DNA of 64,000 bases from Brachyhypopomus gauderio (taxonomy: Eukaryota > Chordata > Actinopteri > Gymnotiformes > Hypopomidae), in NCBI RefSeq assembly GCF_052324685.1, contig NW_027506912.1, positions 443,501 to 507,500 on the forward strand. Direction: 5' to 3'. A model generated the notes under the pieces. It searched no databases. It saw only the letters and a program-made list of their open reading frames with translations, and was not told the DNA's origin. Numbering within the stretch: the first letter of the stretch is position 1; each line of letters starts with the position of its first letter. Both the position numbers and the translations under genes were made by a program. Shown here piece after piece: positions 1-23,555 of the stretch.

Positions 1-299
1 TTTACTGCCATCGTGTGGCACTTTGTGATTTTATTTTTGCGGAACTGTAAATATTTAAAGTAGGATATATAGCCTATTCCAAATGAAGCTTTAAACACTG
101 TAGTCAAGTCAACAAGATTCAACAAGATTACTCGCTTGTGACCGTGAAGTAGACACATATTTAATAATATTCACAAATACCACAAGCTGTCGTAAACTAA
201 GCCTAACTATGTTTTCTAGTTTAAAACGTGCCACCGTAATTTTGCATTCTAATAAGAGGCCACACGAACTATTCCACTTGGTATTGTAAAACGTAGAAA

Positions 300-600
300 A
301 TAAATAAGTAAATACAACGTCACGCGTGCGGGTTCACGTGTCGGCGCGCGAACGCGACGTCCTGCGTCACTGCGTCCCCATGACGTAGTAACCGTCCCGC
401 GCTCATTTTCAAACGAGGGTCCGGCAGTTCCGACCGGCGGCGTTAACGTCGTCTCCTCTCCTCCGACATCGTGTTGTCAAAGCTCTTATTGTTTTTATAA
501 ATCTCCCCTCACATAACCGCGTTGGCCATCGCGTACGGTGGGTTTCGAGTGCTGGATATAACGCTGTGTGTTTATTCGTAAACCGTGTTAGTAAGTTTCT
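300..600 (+). promoter_or_regulatory. Probable ncaph promoter and 5' untranslated region
   Basis: This stretch is visibly richer in CG dinucleotides than its AT-rich surroundings (dense from about 320 to 460) and lies upstream of ncaph. No TATA box is obvious. A non-coding first exon probably ends in 430-600, because the coding exon is preceded by a good splice acceptor ending at 1041. The exact start site cannot be read from sequence. Bases 1-299 and 600-1020 are AT-rich and show no feature. Confidence 0.4.
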
Positions 601-1061
601 TTACTGTAGCGTGTAGCTGCTGTAGGCTCAGATTGGTTCATGTCTGTTGATCAACTACAACTACAACTACAACCGCTGCGAAACTTAAACTAAAGTGTTT
701 AAACTCTTGTTCTTTCGGGATTATACCGAGCTCATTTTTACACTGGGCTTACCTGAGTAAAGCTTTAATTAAAAACCAATGGGTCTCTTTAATTAAAAAA
801 CACCAATGGGTGTTTAGGACCATATTATTTATTTATTAATACTCTAAGTCAATATAACCTCATTAGGAAGAGAGCTGAGGTTGTTCTGAACATTTTAATG
901 TGAGATATGTGTGTGAAATGCTGTAATTAAGTATGTTTAGAGACACATTTATGAAACCATGCTTAAACAGCCAAAAAGGCCTAGGCCTGGGAGGGTTAAA
1001 GATGTGGGGAGCTCTGTTGGCTGTCTAACTTCAGTAACACAGGTTTAAATCCGCAGACAGT

Positions 1062-10063
<9,002 letters not shown>

Positions 10064-10383
10064 AGACACATGCATGCAACGTTTTGTACAGTATGAGTTT
10101 TGCTCTGTAATCCCTCCATCCCCTCTTTACATTTCATGAATTGTTAAAGAACAGGCTGGATGGGATTAGTTTTAATTTGATTCTTGGCTTGAGCAAGCTT
10201 TGGCAAGTCGGCGTTCTCATTTTTATTCCTTGAAGAACAAGATGGAACTGGACACCCATTTGTTCCATTAAAACTGTTTTTATTTAGTCCTCTTAAACCA
10301 TATGGTGAGTAATTGTTTTTTATGTTGGAGTATTCCTTTTATGCTATTCCTTTTATCCCTTTTATACTATATAATGGATCATT
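10064..10383 (+). other. ncaph 3' untranslated region
   Basis: This follows the TGA at 10061-10063. The best poly(A) signal is ATTAAA at about 10267, with a T-rich downstream element. The gene therefore probably ends near 10290, before the LINE remnant that begins at 10384. Confidence 0.5.
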
Positions 10384-11960
10384 AAAAGTCAAGTCAAATT
10401 TATTTATATACCGCTTTTTACAACACGTCACAAAGCAGCTTTACAATCATATGGGTCCAGATCCCTAATGAGCAAGCCAGAGGCGACAGTGGCGAGGAAA
10501 AACTCCCTATAGGGTGGGGAATAGGAAGAAACCTCGGGAGGACCAAGACTCAAAAGGGAACCCATCCTCCATTGGGCGGCCCGTTAACACAAGTCCATAT
10601 TTGTAGTCCCAATGTAGTTCTATAGTTGTAGTTCTAATTCCAGGCCAAGTAGTCACAGTCCCTTTGGTGCAGATGGTGAGCCTCAGGTAGGAGCTAGCAT
10701 CAGCACGTCCTCATGTGGCAATGGCACATCCAACCCCGGCATCAGTACATCCACTGGCAACCCAGACCATCTCCTAGGTGCTTGTATAGAATCGTCTTGG
10801 GTAGAAGCATGCAAAAAATATATACAATACAGACTGAGTGGACATGAATTTAAACCACCACTGATTTAAACGTACATAGCTCACGTGCCAGTGATTAGCA
10901 TGTGGCTCCGGCAGGCTAATCTATAGCAGCATAACTAAAGGGAGGGGTTCAGAGGTGACCACAGGCATGAGGGCGTCTGGGGGCCCCCAAGCCCCTACAC
11001 CTTATTACAAGGGGAATTTTAGCTGAAGGCTTGACTAAACAGGTGAGTCTTAAGTCTAGATTTAATGATTGGAACTGTGTCAGAAACTCGGATCGGAGCT
11101 GGAAGGCTAGTCGATAACTGAGGGGCTTTAAAGGAGAAAGCTGCTTCCAGCTGTAGTCTTATTTTTTGGATCTAAAAGAAATCCTGCATTTTAGGAGCAC
11201 CAAAGATGAGATGGGTCACAGCAGTGCTCCACAACCTTTTTTGTGCCACGGATCGGTTACGTCATACAATATTTTCATGGACCGGCCTTTAAAGTGTGTG
11301 TGAGATGAAGTGGTTTCAGGGTGCAACACTCACGTTTATTGTAGTGAACAGCGCACGTTTAACAAAATCACAAAGTGACGAGACTCTGACAAAGACGAGC
11401 ACAGGATGATATAAACACACACACTATATACTTTAAAAATATATATATATTTTATCTACTTTGTTTGACAATCTAAACGATTACAAAAATATAAGCAAAT
11501 AAATTATTCACCCGTGTCTATTCAATCTGTGTTGGAAGGTGAGGGGTTAAGTGGAAGCCTGTGGGCCTGTGTCTCCCCCTTATGAGGACTGTGATACCTC
11601 AGAGGGCCTGGCAGTTATAATTCATCGCAATGCCAGTTTCAAATGACAGTAAAATTGACCAATCATATCTTCCCTCTTAGTGGGCGGGCCTAACTATGAT
11701 AATTTCCGCCCGCTGTGGCGTGAGTGTCTCAGCTCATATTACGTAAATGGAAAAAGGGCAGCCTTAGTGACATTGCATATATGTGTGTCAAATGAAAGAT
11801 CCGAATAAATAGTGACACCTAAGCTTTTTGCGGTAGATTTAGGTGTTAATGAGAAGTCATCTAGGGGGGAATATCAGCCCAATTGATTCCAGCAGCTTTG
11901 GGTCCAAGAATCAGCACCTCAGTCTTATCGTAATTTAGTACAAGAAAATTTGATGCCTTC
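10384..11960 (-). mobile_element. LINE remnant (L2/CR1/Rex-like), 3' half, interrupted
   Basis: Read on the minus strand, 11960-11880 encodes a reverse-transcriptase stretch NFLVLNYDKTEVLILGPKA. Then 11160-11030 encodes the family's typical C-terminus ending KSRLKTHLFSQAFS and a stop. The 3' UTR runs down to a tail of short TTGAC-type repeats at 10384-10395, where such LINEs end. Stops and a deletion separate the two coding pieces, and a hAT-like end lies between them. A related 3' UTR occurs at 26734-26965. The element is dead. The clade assignment is from recall of fish LINEs, not from a search. Confidence 0.7.
11222..11700. mobile_element. hAT-like insertion inside the LINE remnant, right end unclear
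   Basis: CAGTGCTCCACAACCTTTTT at 11222, followed by 'gtgccacggatcggtta', is the typical start of Charlie-type hAT elements. It breaks the LINE. I could not find a matching right end or an 8-bp target duplication, so the right boundary is a guess. The element contains a short AT tract near 11441. Confidence 0.4.
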
Positions 11961-12259
11961 CAGTTTAAAACACTTCAGCGAACTGCGGAATGTGAATTAT
12001 GCAAATGACGACATGCTTCGCATAGTTTAAAGCATAGCATAGGCCCCAGTGAAAGCCGGGTGGAGTTCGGCTTAAACTGCGAGACCAAACGAGGACCGAT
12101 GAGGGGGTTCGAGGTTTTCCACAGATCCCCTTGAGCGCGCCTATTTGGTTTTGCAGGCATTTTTAACCTTTCACTTTGATGTAAAGACGCTCCGATTCGT
12201 CGAAATGAACACAAACTAACCATGCAAACACTAGCCCGCCATGTCAATATTGAAAACAA

Positions 12260-12538
12260 AAGGTAAACACGCTACCTGTTGCTGGAGGTGCAGGCGCCGT
12301 TGGCGCCCCCCGGCGGCGGCCCGTGTGAGTGCACCGGTTCTGGACGGTTAATAGCGCAGGTGGACGAGGAAGAGAACGAGAGCGCTAGAACCAGGAAGTT
12401 AACGACAGGACGGCGACGTCTGTCCTCAGCCGTTTTAGTCAGACTACATAACATTTCTTACACGATATTCATTACAAAAACACAAGATTGGCGTTTAATG
12501 TGTTCTTCTGGCAGACCCAACGGAAACTAGTTTAGAAA
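12260..12538 (+). promoter_or_regulatory. Probable vamp8 promoter and 5' untranslated region
   Basis: A GC-rich, CG-containing stretch (densest at 12285-12420) immediately precedes the short first coding exon of vamp8. No TATA box is obvious. 'acgg.aaactag' leads into the ATG at 12539. Assigned from base composition and position only. Confidence 0.4.
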
Positions 12539-15500
12539 ATGGGACTTGGAGATCCAAACAGTATGGTGAGTGCCGGGTGGTTTTTTAAAAAAATGTTTTA
12601 CATGTTTGCATATGAAATGTAAATATAGCTGTACACGGTTATTTCTTAACTTGCTACTGACGAGGTAAACGACATGAGTCTCTGGTTTAAAAGATGCCTG
12701 CTAGAGAAACGACAGGATTATCAGTTTCTAAATGTTTCTGGAGGCTGACGAAGGTGAGGTGCGTCTGGTTATTCAAGTTCGGCAGAAAGTTCCTGTTTCC
12801 TGCTCGCCGCTTTCTTTAAAATATTCTTTTTTCGTTTATTCAAGTCGATATCGAACATTTTGTACCTTTTTATAAGTATTTACTTAAGAATCGGCACCTA
12901 AAGGCAAACGTATGACCCGTTTATCGGAAAGATTTGTTTGCTCAGGTGGATTGACTACAGCAGGCCGGACAGAACCAGCCTGTATGGTCGATGAACTCCT
13001 CAGCTTGGATTCTGGTTGAGTTACATCATCAAAGTTGCTCAAAAAAGATGATTGCTTCATAAGTTGTTAACTGTTCGTACCAATGAAACCTGAAACGCAG
13101 CCGCCCGCAGACTAGTTCAGGAACCACGCTTAAAGACGACAGTGTATTGGCCATGAACATGTAATCAAACCTGCGTTTCAGTACTAGGATTGAGGTGTTT
13201 ACCAGCTGACTCCTTAAATGGGTCACCAGATCTTCACCATAGTTTTGACCGCCAGTCAATTTAAGTTATAGTCTTATGTAAAATGTATTTATTTGCTCTG
13301 TGTTGGATGATACTTGATAGTGTTCTGCCATTCTGTCGTGAAGCGTGCCACACACACACACGAGTAGCTGCAGGTAGGGGATACACGCAGTGAGCTCTTG
13401 GTTCCTGGTAACCCTCTTCTGTTCACGATGTATTAAGTGCTGGATTCACTCTTTCAGATCCAGTTATGTTAAGTCCTATTTGGAGAACCCGCACGATGCC
13501 ACATCTCTGGTGACCAGTGCCACACTGTTCAGTTGCTGCTTCGTCTGTGTGTTGAACTCTCATCTCCATGAGTGATCTTGGCTAAATATTCGCTTTTCTG
13601 CGCAGAGACGTTAACTGCTGCGTATACACATGAGGGTGCTGTAGTGGCAAGCCGTGAAACTCTTGGAGCCCGAGAACACAATCTCACACTTTTTTCAGCT
13701 CTGTGACACTTGTGAATTAACACTCCCAAAGAAGGCCGCGTGTTGTTTATCTGCTGCATGACGGATGATCTTCGCCGTTTCTGTGCATAAGTAAGGGCAA
13801 ATACACACCGACTCAAGGGTGTTAAGTGTTTCAAATAAAATGTAATGTTTGTTTGTTACCGTAACACTCAGGAGGATTGAATGCCTTTCATGCTCAGAAT
13901 TAAGAGAACAATAACATACTTGCTATACCGAAGTTCACCTCTGACCACGGGACTTCGCAGTATTACTTTGTTCCTCGTCATTACTGACAACCTTACATCT
14001 TGTACATCTTAATGACAACCTGACTTATTTCTTTTTTTAATAAGATATTTGACAAATATTCCCTAATTATGCCTAAATATCTAGTTATGACAAAACTAGA
14101 GTGCTCAATGAAGTTATAAGCACAGTACTCACAGGACTGAAATGTCTGGTTAACATCTTTTTTTTGTGACTTCTGGGTGTGTAGGCTATTCCATACAGTG
14201 TTAATTTTGACAACAATTTTTTATTTAGTTTTAGTCTTAGTGTTTTGACTTAAATGTCATTTACATTTAGTCTTTGGATTTGTTTTTTTGGTTTTTAGTC
14301 TTAGTCTAGTTTTAGTCGACTAATTATCATTAGAATTTAGTCGACTAATTATCAGAAGAATTTAGTTGACTAAAATATAACTGGTGTAATAGTCATTATA
14401 TACATTTGCACAAAATGAAACATTAACCAGTTACAGAATATTAATATTATTGTTTGTATGTGCAATATATACAAAAACAAGTTTCCACACAACTTTATTG
14501 ACCTAAACTTAGTTATTGAGCATAACGATAAAAAACCTTGATGACCAGTAGGTCCGCTCTACCTGAAAAGCATATGTAGTTTATGAACAATACATATTAC
14601 ATTGGATATAAAACTGGGAGCCGTAAAAACAGCAATGACGCAGCCCGCAGATGTCGTTTCATTTGTCGTATTTTTCCCGACATCATCGTCCCACATGGTT
14701 TACACACCGTCTTGTTTTCTCAAAGTCAAAGGAGAAATGTGTCCATATATCGCCCCTCATCTTTCTCCCTGCTGACATTATCGAGTTAACCTCGAGTTTA
14801 ATTTCATGAGTGACCACTCACAGGCTGGTTTGGTCCAGAGCCGTAGAAAGAGATCATCTTTCTACGGCTCTGGTTTGGTCTTCCCGGGTTCTGAGCGATG
14901 TGAAGACATTAGTTCTGATTGGACGGTTACCCGGTTTGTCCCGCCTCTCCGTGTGCGATGTGAAGACGTTAGTTCTGATTGGACGGTTACCCGGCTTGTC
15001 CCGCTTCTCCGTGTGCGGTAATGTAGTAACGGTTGGATCTCGTCTTAACTTATCTCTACCTTTCACTAAACTAAATCAGGTCTGATTGAATGTCGTCGCT
15101 GGCCAATATTTTCGTCTCGTTTTTATCCTTTTATATAGTTTTTATTTAGTTATCGTCTCGTTTTTGTCATGAAAAAAAGGTTCGTTGACGAAAACTATGA
15201 CAAATTATTCGTCAACGAAATTAACACTGATGCCATATAAATGCAATATACTTGTCTCTACATTCAACAAGGGTTATTTTAATAATAAGGGGAGTATAAT
15301 TTTGGTGACGCCATCACAATGTCTGTGGAAATTATAGGCACTCGCTTGAAAACAATGTGGGCAGTAACTGATGTAATCGCGCAGCAGTGCGTTCAGATCG
15401 CACGTTTCGCTGTGGCTTTAGTTAAGCTTCTTTTAAAAAGCAATTTGAAACGTGTTTCCATAACGAACTCTGTTGGAAGTTTTGTAATGACTTTGGTGTA

Positions 15501-15942
15501 CGAGTTTCTAAATCCGCTTTAAGGCTACTTGTGCAATATCCCAGTGGTCTAATGGCACAAAGTGTCATTTTCATCTGTAATTATGGAGGAGTTTCAGAGA
15601 CGAAAGCAGCTTTGTAAGTTTACGGCCCATGATGGAGGTGTACTCTGAGGTGTAGACGGCGCACTCACGCTTCCGCTCCGCCCTCGTCCGCACAGGAGCA
15701 GGGTGGGGCAGCGGCTCAGCCTCCCGTGGAGGACAAGGACCGGGTGAAGTCGCTGCAGTCGCAGGTGGATGGCGTGAAGGACATCATGACACAGAATGTG
15801 GACCGGATCCTGGCCCGTGGCGAGCGCCTCGATGACCTCATGGACAAATCTGAGGACCTGCAGGCCGGGGTGAGAATGAGCCTTGGACACATGTGTTCTT
15901 GTAAAGATGCGTGTGGGACCAAACTGTGGTTGGACCAGCCAA

Positions 15943-16000
<58 letters not shown>

Positions 16001-16224
16001 TGTGCTGTCCTTATGCCCTGCAGGCGCAGAACTTCAAACACACATCGCAGAAGGTGGCGCGCTCCTTCTGGTGGAAGAACGTGAAGATCACTGTGGCCAT
16101 CATCGTGGTCGTGGTCATCATCATCCTCATCATCATCCTGTTGGCCACCGGGGTCATTCCAACGAGCGCACCTGCCCCTGCTCCTGCTCCTTTGCCCGTA
16201 CCTACTAAGCCCCCCAACAAATGA
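12539..16224 (+). CDS. vamp8: Vesicle-associated membrane protein 8 (endobrevin-type R-SNARE)
   Basis: R-SNARE of late endosomes and secretory granules that pairs with Q-SNAREs in endolysosomal, autophagosomal and regulated exocytic fusion. Three coding exons, all in phase 0: 12539-12565, 15696-15869 and 16024-16224, giving 133 residues. The SNARE motif begins at [20 protein letters not shown] and carries the zero-layer arginine in [12 protein letters not shown]. It is followed by the basic juxtamembrane [15 protein letters not shown], close to mammalian VAMP8, and a single hydrophobic anchor rich in I/V/L. Mammalian VAMP8 is 100 residues and ends just after the anchor. Here a Pro/Ala-rich tail of about 25 residues ([17 protein letters not shown]) follows on the lumenal side. 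The N-terminus (MGLGDPNSM) is encoded alone on exon 1. VAMP5 is the alternative, but the SNARE core favours VAMP8. Confidence 0.9.
14197..15229. mobile_element. Non-autonomous hAT-like element in vamp8 intron 1
   Basis: Both ends start CAGTGTTAATTT as inverted repeats, and both subterminal regions repeat 'gactaa' or 'cgttgac' motifs. The flanks ATTCCATA (14189-14196) and ATGCCATA (15230-15237) form an 8-bp target duplication with one mismatch. Inside, a block of about 60 bp is duplicated in tandem (about 14897-14955 and 14957-15015). No transposase is encoded. Confidence 0.8.
15957..15998. repeat. (AT)n microsatellite in vamp8 intron 2
   Basis: About 20 AT units follow a short CA run and end 25 bases before the acceptor at 16023. 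A CA tract at 16246-16292 lies in the 3' UTR. Confidence 0.9.
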
Positions 16225-16246
16225 GACGATTGAGCATGTGCACATT

Positions 16247-16295
<49 letters not shown>

Positions 16296-18240
16296 TATGA
16301 ATACATGTATACCTTACCACACATGCAAATCTATGCGTACACCCATCCATATTGACGTTACTGTGTGCTCTTGGAGGCGGGGCTTCTCCTGGAGTGCCAC
16401 ATGACCTACCTGCAGGTTTAACACACCTGTCCTGCATATAGACCCGCCTCTCCCCACCTCCATTATGTACATCCTGTAAAAGCACCGCCTACATGCGTGT
16501 TTTAAATAGTAATAGTTTTACTTCTGATTTGCACATTTTGCTCAAATGACTAGTCTAGTTGCCATAGTTCCCCAGTGTCCTTTGCACCATGACCTTTAAG
16601 CAGAGTATTGGGAGCAGGACTTTGCTAAAATGGCTAATGGTACCAAGAGTTAATGAAAGATAAGGGAGCAAGTTAGCATTGCTACCTGGGCCCCATTCAC
16701 TTTAACAGAGCCTTAGCAATGTTAGCATGTTGAAGGAAGTATCCCTTGAATCTATTCTGCAACCACTAGGCATGTGGCCAGACTCCTGCCTAACAGTGAC
16801 GTAGCCTGTGACGTAGGCTTACTGAACATAAGCATATTGTGTTTAAGAGACAAGAATAATGTTGCGATTTGAAATCGGCCAGAATTTAGACCTTTAGACC
16901 ATAGACAATCTTTTAAAGATACTGGAATGTTGAATGTTTCATACCATCAGAAAATGGGGAAAATAGCCCTCGTTGCTAGAGCTATAGTGTTTCATTTAGC
17001 AATATCTGGGAAATTAACTCTGAATGCTAGAATTTGTGTGTAGGTATTTAAGTCGCTATCTTGGCAGTACAGTTCAGTGGACTGCTGTCCATGATGTTAA
17101 AGCATAGACAGTCATTGTCTGTGCAGTTGCAAGTTGATTATAGAGCTCTCTAGATCCTAGTTGGAACTCGGACCTCCTCATGGTCCTGGTTGTTCTGTAT
17201 AGAGAATGTTGTTTTTTTGTTTGTTTTTTAAACTGGGTTTCATCTGGGCTGATGGTGCATGTTGCAATCTGAGGTGACTCACGGAAAAGCAATGGTAATG
17301 TTAAAATCAACACGAACAATTCTGCAGTACTGCACTTTGACCAAATGTCTTCCTGCTGTGGGTAAACTACTTGTTTTTAAGTTTGTCTAGTCACTGGTGT
17401 AATCACCCTTCCATGGTACTCGGCTTTATGAAGGAAACGACCCCCCCCCCCCCAATGACCTCTTCCCTTCTGAGGGTGGCAAAAATTCACTGATTTTAAT
17501 TATTACATCTGGAACAAATGTATGATTGTGTTTGATATAATTTTCTTTAGTTCTTCAGTTGTATTTCACATCACAAAGCTCACTAGTTATTTGGCAGAAC
17601 AGCTGTTGACCCTGCAAAGTTAGTCTGCCCAGCCTGAGGCCCCCATGCAGACTCCACGTGGTATGTTCCATAATGGTACGTTTCATCCACCCCTATGGAG
17701 GTCTGAAGAGGTCAAAGGGCCATTGTTTTTTGTTTGTAAGTAGTTGGTTTTTCTGTCAGTATATTTGTTTGCCCAGATGTTTTTGCTGTAGGTTATGTTA
17801 ATGCTAGAGTGTTGAATATTAAAGTTTATTTATTTGTTTTATTCTGAGTTGTTATTACTAAGCTGTTTTGGTGTCTCCTCTTGTTTCAAATCATTACTTA
17901 AAATTCTAATAAAAATAATTATGCAATTATTGAGTTATGATAAATATGAGTAATTCAGTAATTCTGTGCTTGTTCTAAAATGGAGTTTTATTAGAGCTTT
18001 AAGCTGATTTATTCAGTTGCCTTTGCAGCGTGGGTACTAAACTGGAGCCGCTAAGGTTTTCATACAAATCTAGAATTGGAGGAAAATGTTATCTAAAAGC
18101 ATTGAATAAAAATGTGAGGTTGTTAGAAATAAATATTTGATGTGTTATGAAAGTGTAAGAGTGTTAGTCGTCCACTGTCTAGTGCACTATACATGTGTTT
18201 ATTATTTATGGTTAAATAAAATTGTTAATACGATCTTTCT
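16225..18240 (+). other. vamp8 3' untranslated region and downstream flank
   Basis: About 2 kb with no coding signal follows the vamp8 stop. Candidate poly(A) signals are ATTAAA at about 17819 and AATAAA near 18105, 18129 and 18216. If the distal ones are used, the 3' UTR is about 1.6-2.0 kb. A poly-C run lies at 17441-17453. The true end cannot be fixed from sequence. Confidence 0.4.
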
Positions 18241-18478
18241 TTTGCTATAAGAACAGTCTAGAAATGAAAGCTCTTCTTTGATTAAAGTTCAACTGTCATA
18301 GAAAACATTTTCTCTCAAACTACTGATATGAATAATTTATAGTAATATGTAAACAGATCGTTCATTCTCCTGGGGCCTCATGTACGAACGGCGCGTACGC
18401 ACAAAAACATACGCTATATGTTTCACGCAAACGGTCAGATGTACGAAATGTGATTTGAACGTGAGAAAGTGCGTACAC

Positions 18479-18689
18479 CAGGGCCGGCGCCACGGGGGGG
18501 CGAATGGGGGCGTCGCCCCCTCAGGTGAGGTGTCCCGCCCCCTCAATGTAAAAAATAAGACCCATTTATTTTACAACAATCGCTACATGGTGCCCCGTCG
18601 GCCGCTCGACGTAAGCTCAACAACTTACGTTCGCCCCCCCCAAAATTTTCTGACGCCCCCTCACTGTATATGTTCTGGCGCCGGCCCTG
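18479..18689. mobile_element. Short hAT-like MITE nested in another repeat
   Basis: The 211-bp element has near-perfect inverted ends CAGGGCCGGCGCCA. The perfect 8-bp duplication GCGTACAC flanks it (18471-18478 and 18690-18697). The host sequence (about 18370-18750, with repeated 'gcgtacgca' motifs) looks like an older interspersed repeat. The short plus-strand open frame across it is not a gene. Confidence 0.88.
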
Positions 18690-19035
18690 GCGTACACCCA
18701 CGACACCTTCACCTCAGGCGTACGCATAATTCTAACGCACACATTGTAGTAAGCCCTTATTGGGTAAAATAAAGTAAATTAATGAGAAAATTAAGCAGTA
18801 AATTATTCAGACAATTTCACTGCCTTACTGAAATAATCATTTAACGTGTTTCCACTTAGCCTAGATTATATAAACATGCATGAAATGTTGCGCTGGAGTT
18901 CTTGGGAGATGGCAGCGTTGGCATTACTGGAAGATATTATTCGAAGATATAGTGGGTGTCATGGCCTGGAAGATATTACTGGAAGCAAGGCCCTTAACAC
19001 TCAATTGCTCACTTGTATAAAAAATGAGATAAAAA

Positions 19036-19090
19036 TGTAAGTCGCTCTGGATAAGGGCATCTGCCAAATGCCATAAATGTAAATGTAATA
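19036..19090 (+). repeat. LINE/SINE-type 3' tail
   Basis: The segment 'gtcgctctggataagggcat...tgccataaatgtaaatgtaa' is the conserved 3' tail shared by many fish LINEs and SINEs, ending in short TAAATG-type repeats. The body (about 18780-19035) is not recognisable. The call rests on recall of the tail motif. Confidence 0.5.
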
Positions 19091-19259
19091 TTGCTAATGG
19101 CCGAATTCGCAGAGAGCGTGTTTTCCATGACCATTATGATTTTTGGTCCACAATGATGAGTGGCTTATAAGCCGTTTCAGATTTCCAAAAACTGTCCTCT
19201 TGTGCTGAGTTGGGTCCAGTAATATAGAGTTTAACAAAACAACCCCCCACTCCTTACTA

Positions 19260-19590
19260 AGAAACATGTGCAGTATGTTTTAGAAATAGTGACGTGTTTG
19301 GCAGGTTGCTCCAACTTCACCATATACAATTCTGATGCCCTCTGCACTATAGGAACAAATATTCCCAACTTTTCCACTGAGAAAGTAATTATAAGCATCC
19401 AAATTGCAGTAAGCTTTCACTGGCTCTCTGGTGTAAACACACTGTTTCAGCAACATAGTGATGATACACATCTGGGTTTGTCACTTCAGATAAACATTTG
19501 GAAACAGTGGGGAAAATGCCTTAAATTCTTCATGTCTGAGACTCAGTTTTGTTTTCTTTCATCTCTGTGATCTCCCATCACATTCTGTCT
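19260..19590 (-). pseudogene. Fragment resembling a SWIM/YqaJ-type protein, left duplication arm
   Basis: On the minus strand, 19445-19270 encodes a stretch containing CNLDAYNYFLSGKVGN and IRIVYGEVGATCQTR before a stop. It recalls the N-terminal part of the transposon-associated SWIM plus YqaJ proteins common in fish; a decayed YqaJ gene lies at 39842-40545. The same sequence occurs inverted at 49920-50250 with a short internal deletion. Only one exon-like piece remains, so it is scored as a pseudogene fragment. Confidence 0.45.
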
Positions 19591-19999
19591 TCATATGGGA
19601 CACCCAGCAAGACCCTGGAAGAGAGTGGACGTCCCTGTTCCTCTTTCCCCAACTGACTGATATTTGTGGAGGAAGTGTGAGTGTGTCAGATCTGTTTGGT
19701 TATCTCAGCATTTTTTCCATCAGGTTTGCAGCATTATTCTCACTCAGAAAAGTAATAAAGTACCTGGTCCTGGTGAGCTGATCTGTACTCATCAAACATT
19801 TGACCAGTTTCTTTAAATAGATGTAATGTAAAGTCAATGTAGGCTATTGGAGATATAGCTAGGGGAAGTATCATAATGCATTCACAATACAGTGTAATTC
19901 ATACTGTATAAATGCAAAGTGGTATTTATTTTCAGTGTATTAGTTGTTACCAAGTAATGTTTCAATTGTTATATGTTCAAGACATTCAAGCGTGATGCG
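19591..19999. other. Left-arm spacer, nothing recognised
   Basis: This is unique-looking AT-rich DNA between two blocks shared with the right arm. It takes the place of the 2.7 kb (47176-49915) that holds a decayed gene in the right arm. Confidence 0.5.
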
Positions 20000-20740
20000 A
20001 GTGTAACAAACTAAAGAAAAAACAAAACACTAAAAGGTCTGTTTGTGTAGTATTGCTTTTAATCTGTCAATAGAGCATTTACAGACTTTCAGAAGAGTCA
20101 AAAACACCACCATGGTTTCCATGGAGTCCCAGTTAAAACATGTATGCACATTTCACATCAGCTTTAGTCACATATTAAAAACTAATTAAATTATTGAAAC
20201 ACATTGAAATTTCAGGCCTAATATTTTTACAGGAATACAAAACACACAATAACTTGTATATTCACTTTGTAAGCAAGTGTAGTCCATGCTTTCTGTAGGT
20301 CACGGAATAGAGGTGATGCTGAGATTTTAAGGAGGGTGTCGTGTCTAGCCCCGCCTCCCTGTCAATCATGTAGCTACCCTCCTCGATTTGTCCCTCCCAC
20401 GAGTTCAATGAGGAGGATAATCTGGAGGGATTCATTCTCCACAGCAGACAATATTTTTTAATTTGGCTTTGTCTCAGACGAGAGAGGAAATGAACACCCT
20501 CGGTGGGTTTTTTTTACTTCTTAGAGCATGTTTTTCTAACGTTTCTCATGTTCAATTACCAACTACTATCTCTTATGTGTCGATCCACATTTACACTAAC
20601 AAACTCATCACATTCATAACCAAGCAGGGACACTGATACCAGTTAGCCTCCTAGCCATGGAGAGTGAAAACATAAGGAAACTTAAAATCATTCATGACTG
20701 ATGAGGAAACGTTCAAACATCTGTGCTCAGTCTCTCACTA
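20000..20740. repeat. Inverted duplication block, flank of the left zinc-finger gene
   Basis: The block matches, in reverse complement, 46845-47175 plus 45985-46152 and 45343-45535. Examples are 'ccatgctttctgtaggtca' at about 20285 against 46893, and the 'tcctcatcagtcatgaatg' region at 20700 against 45364. The right copy has two extra inserts (about 45534-45988 and 46153-46806). No gene is seen in it. Confidence 0.85.
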
Positions 20741-20880
20741 CTGTTTACTGCAGATCACATGTAGTCTGTCCAACATGCTTCATTCTGTACTAATACAGTG
20801 CAGTATTAGTGCAATACAGAAAATGTACAGTTAGCTAGAACTGGAGCTAGAAGCATCGGACTTCCCCACACTGAGCAGTG

Positions 20881-22725
<1,845 letters not shown>

Positions 22726-22739
22726 TCATGACAAAGAAC

Positions 22740-23350
22740 CATTTGGGCTCTGCATAATGCTAAAGACATTAATTCTAAAGACATTCATGCTAAAGACCAT
22801 CAGGAGACAGTGCTAGGCTTCCTTACTTCACTAAAATGAAAACATTTGTCTATGTTGTGATACGTGTCTCTCTCTGTTAGGCTCAGTGCCACTCTATGTG
22901 CCAGTCTATAGGGACTTTTATTTTGTATGGTTCATCAACTTTATTTTCAAAGTTGTTATTTTCCTTCCTTTCTCTCTCATGGTGCTGCAGAGCTGCTTTG
23001 GTCTGTTGAAGCTCCTTATGAGTTCCAGCAGTGTGATTTGATCTTTTTAATTATTGTGCATCAGAGAATTAATCTATGTGCAGCACCAACATATCACAGA
23101 AAATTCACCTGTGCACACGATTACTCATTGTGCCATGTTTCTAGGTAGATTGAAGGTAAAAATTATGTTGGCCTCTTTAGAAAGCGCTCCTGCTAAAAGT
23201 GTGCAAAATGTCACATGATCTACAACGGACATTTTTTGTACGTACGTATTTGTGCGTGTAGTGTGATGAATTCGAAAGTTGCTGTGCATTTGCTTGAAAG
23301 TCACATATGAATTTACAACTACCACATTTTGCATTTGTAAAATCTTGCAG
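22740..23350. repeat. Inverted duplication block upstream of the left zinc-finger exon
   Basis: Reverse-complement matches run to 38640-39640. Examples are 'gatacgtgtctctctctgtt' at 22860 against 39388, 'gcaccaacatatcacagaaa' at 23083 against 39320, and the 'cgtatttgtgcgtgtagtgtg' type segment at 23245 against 38895. The block is intron or upstream flank of the zinc-finger unit. No coding potential is convincing. Confidence 0.8.
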
Positions 23351-23555
23351 GGTGACTATTTACAAGACTAGATTCCTTTAGAGATCATTTTATATCGTGT
23401 GATGGATATTTACAAAAAGAGAAACCGATTAACAATGGGAAAATAATTAGAAATTACATTTCAATGTGGGGGTGGGGAGACAATACACAGTAAACATTTT
23501 CTAAAGGAGTTCCTGAGGGGGCGTCAAAGCTTCTCCCAAATGTTGTTATTGGGCT

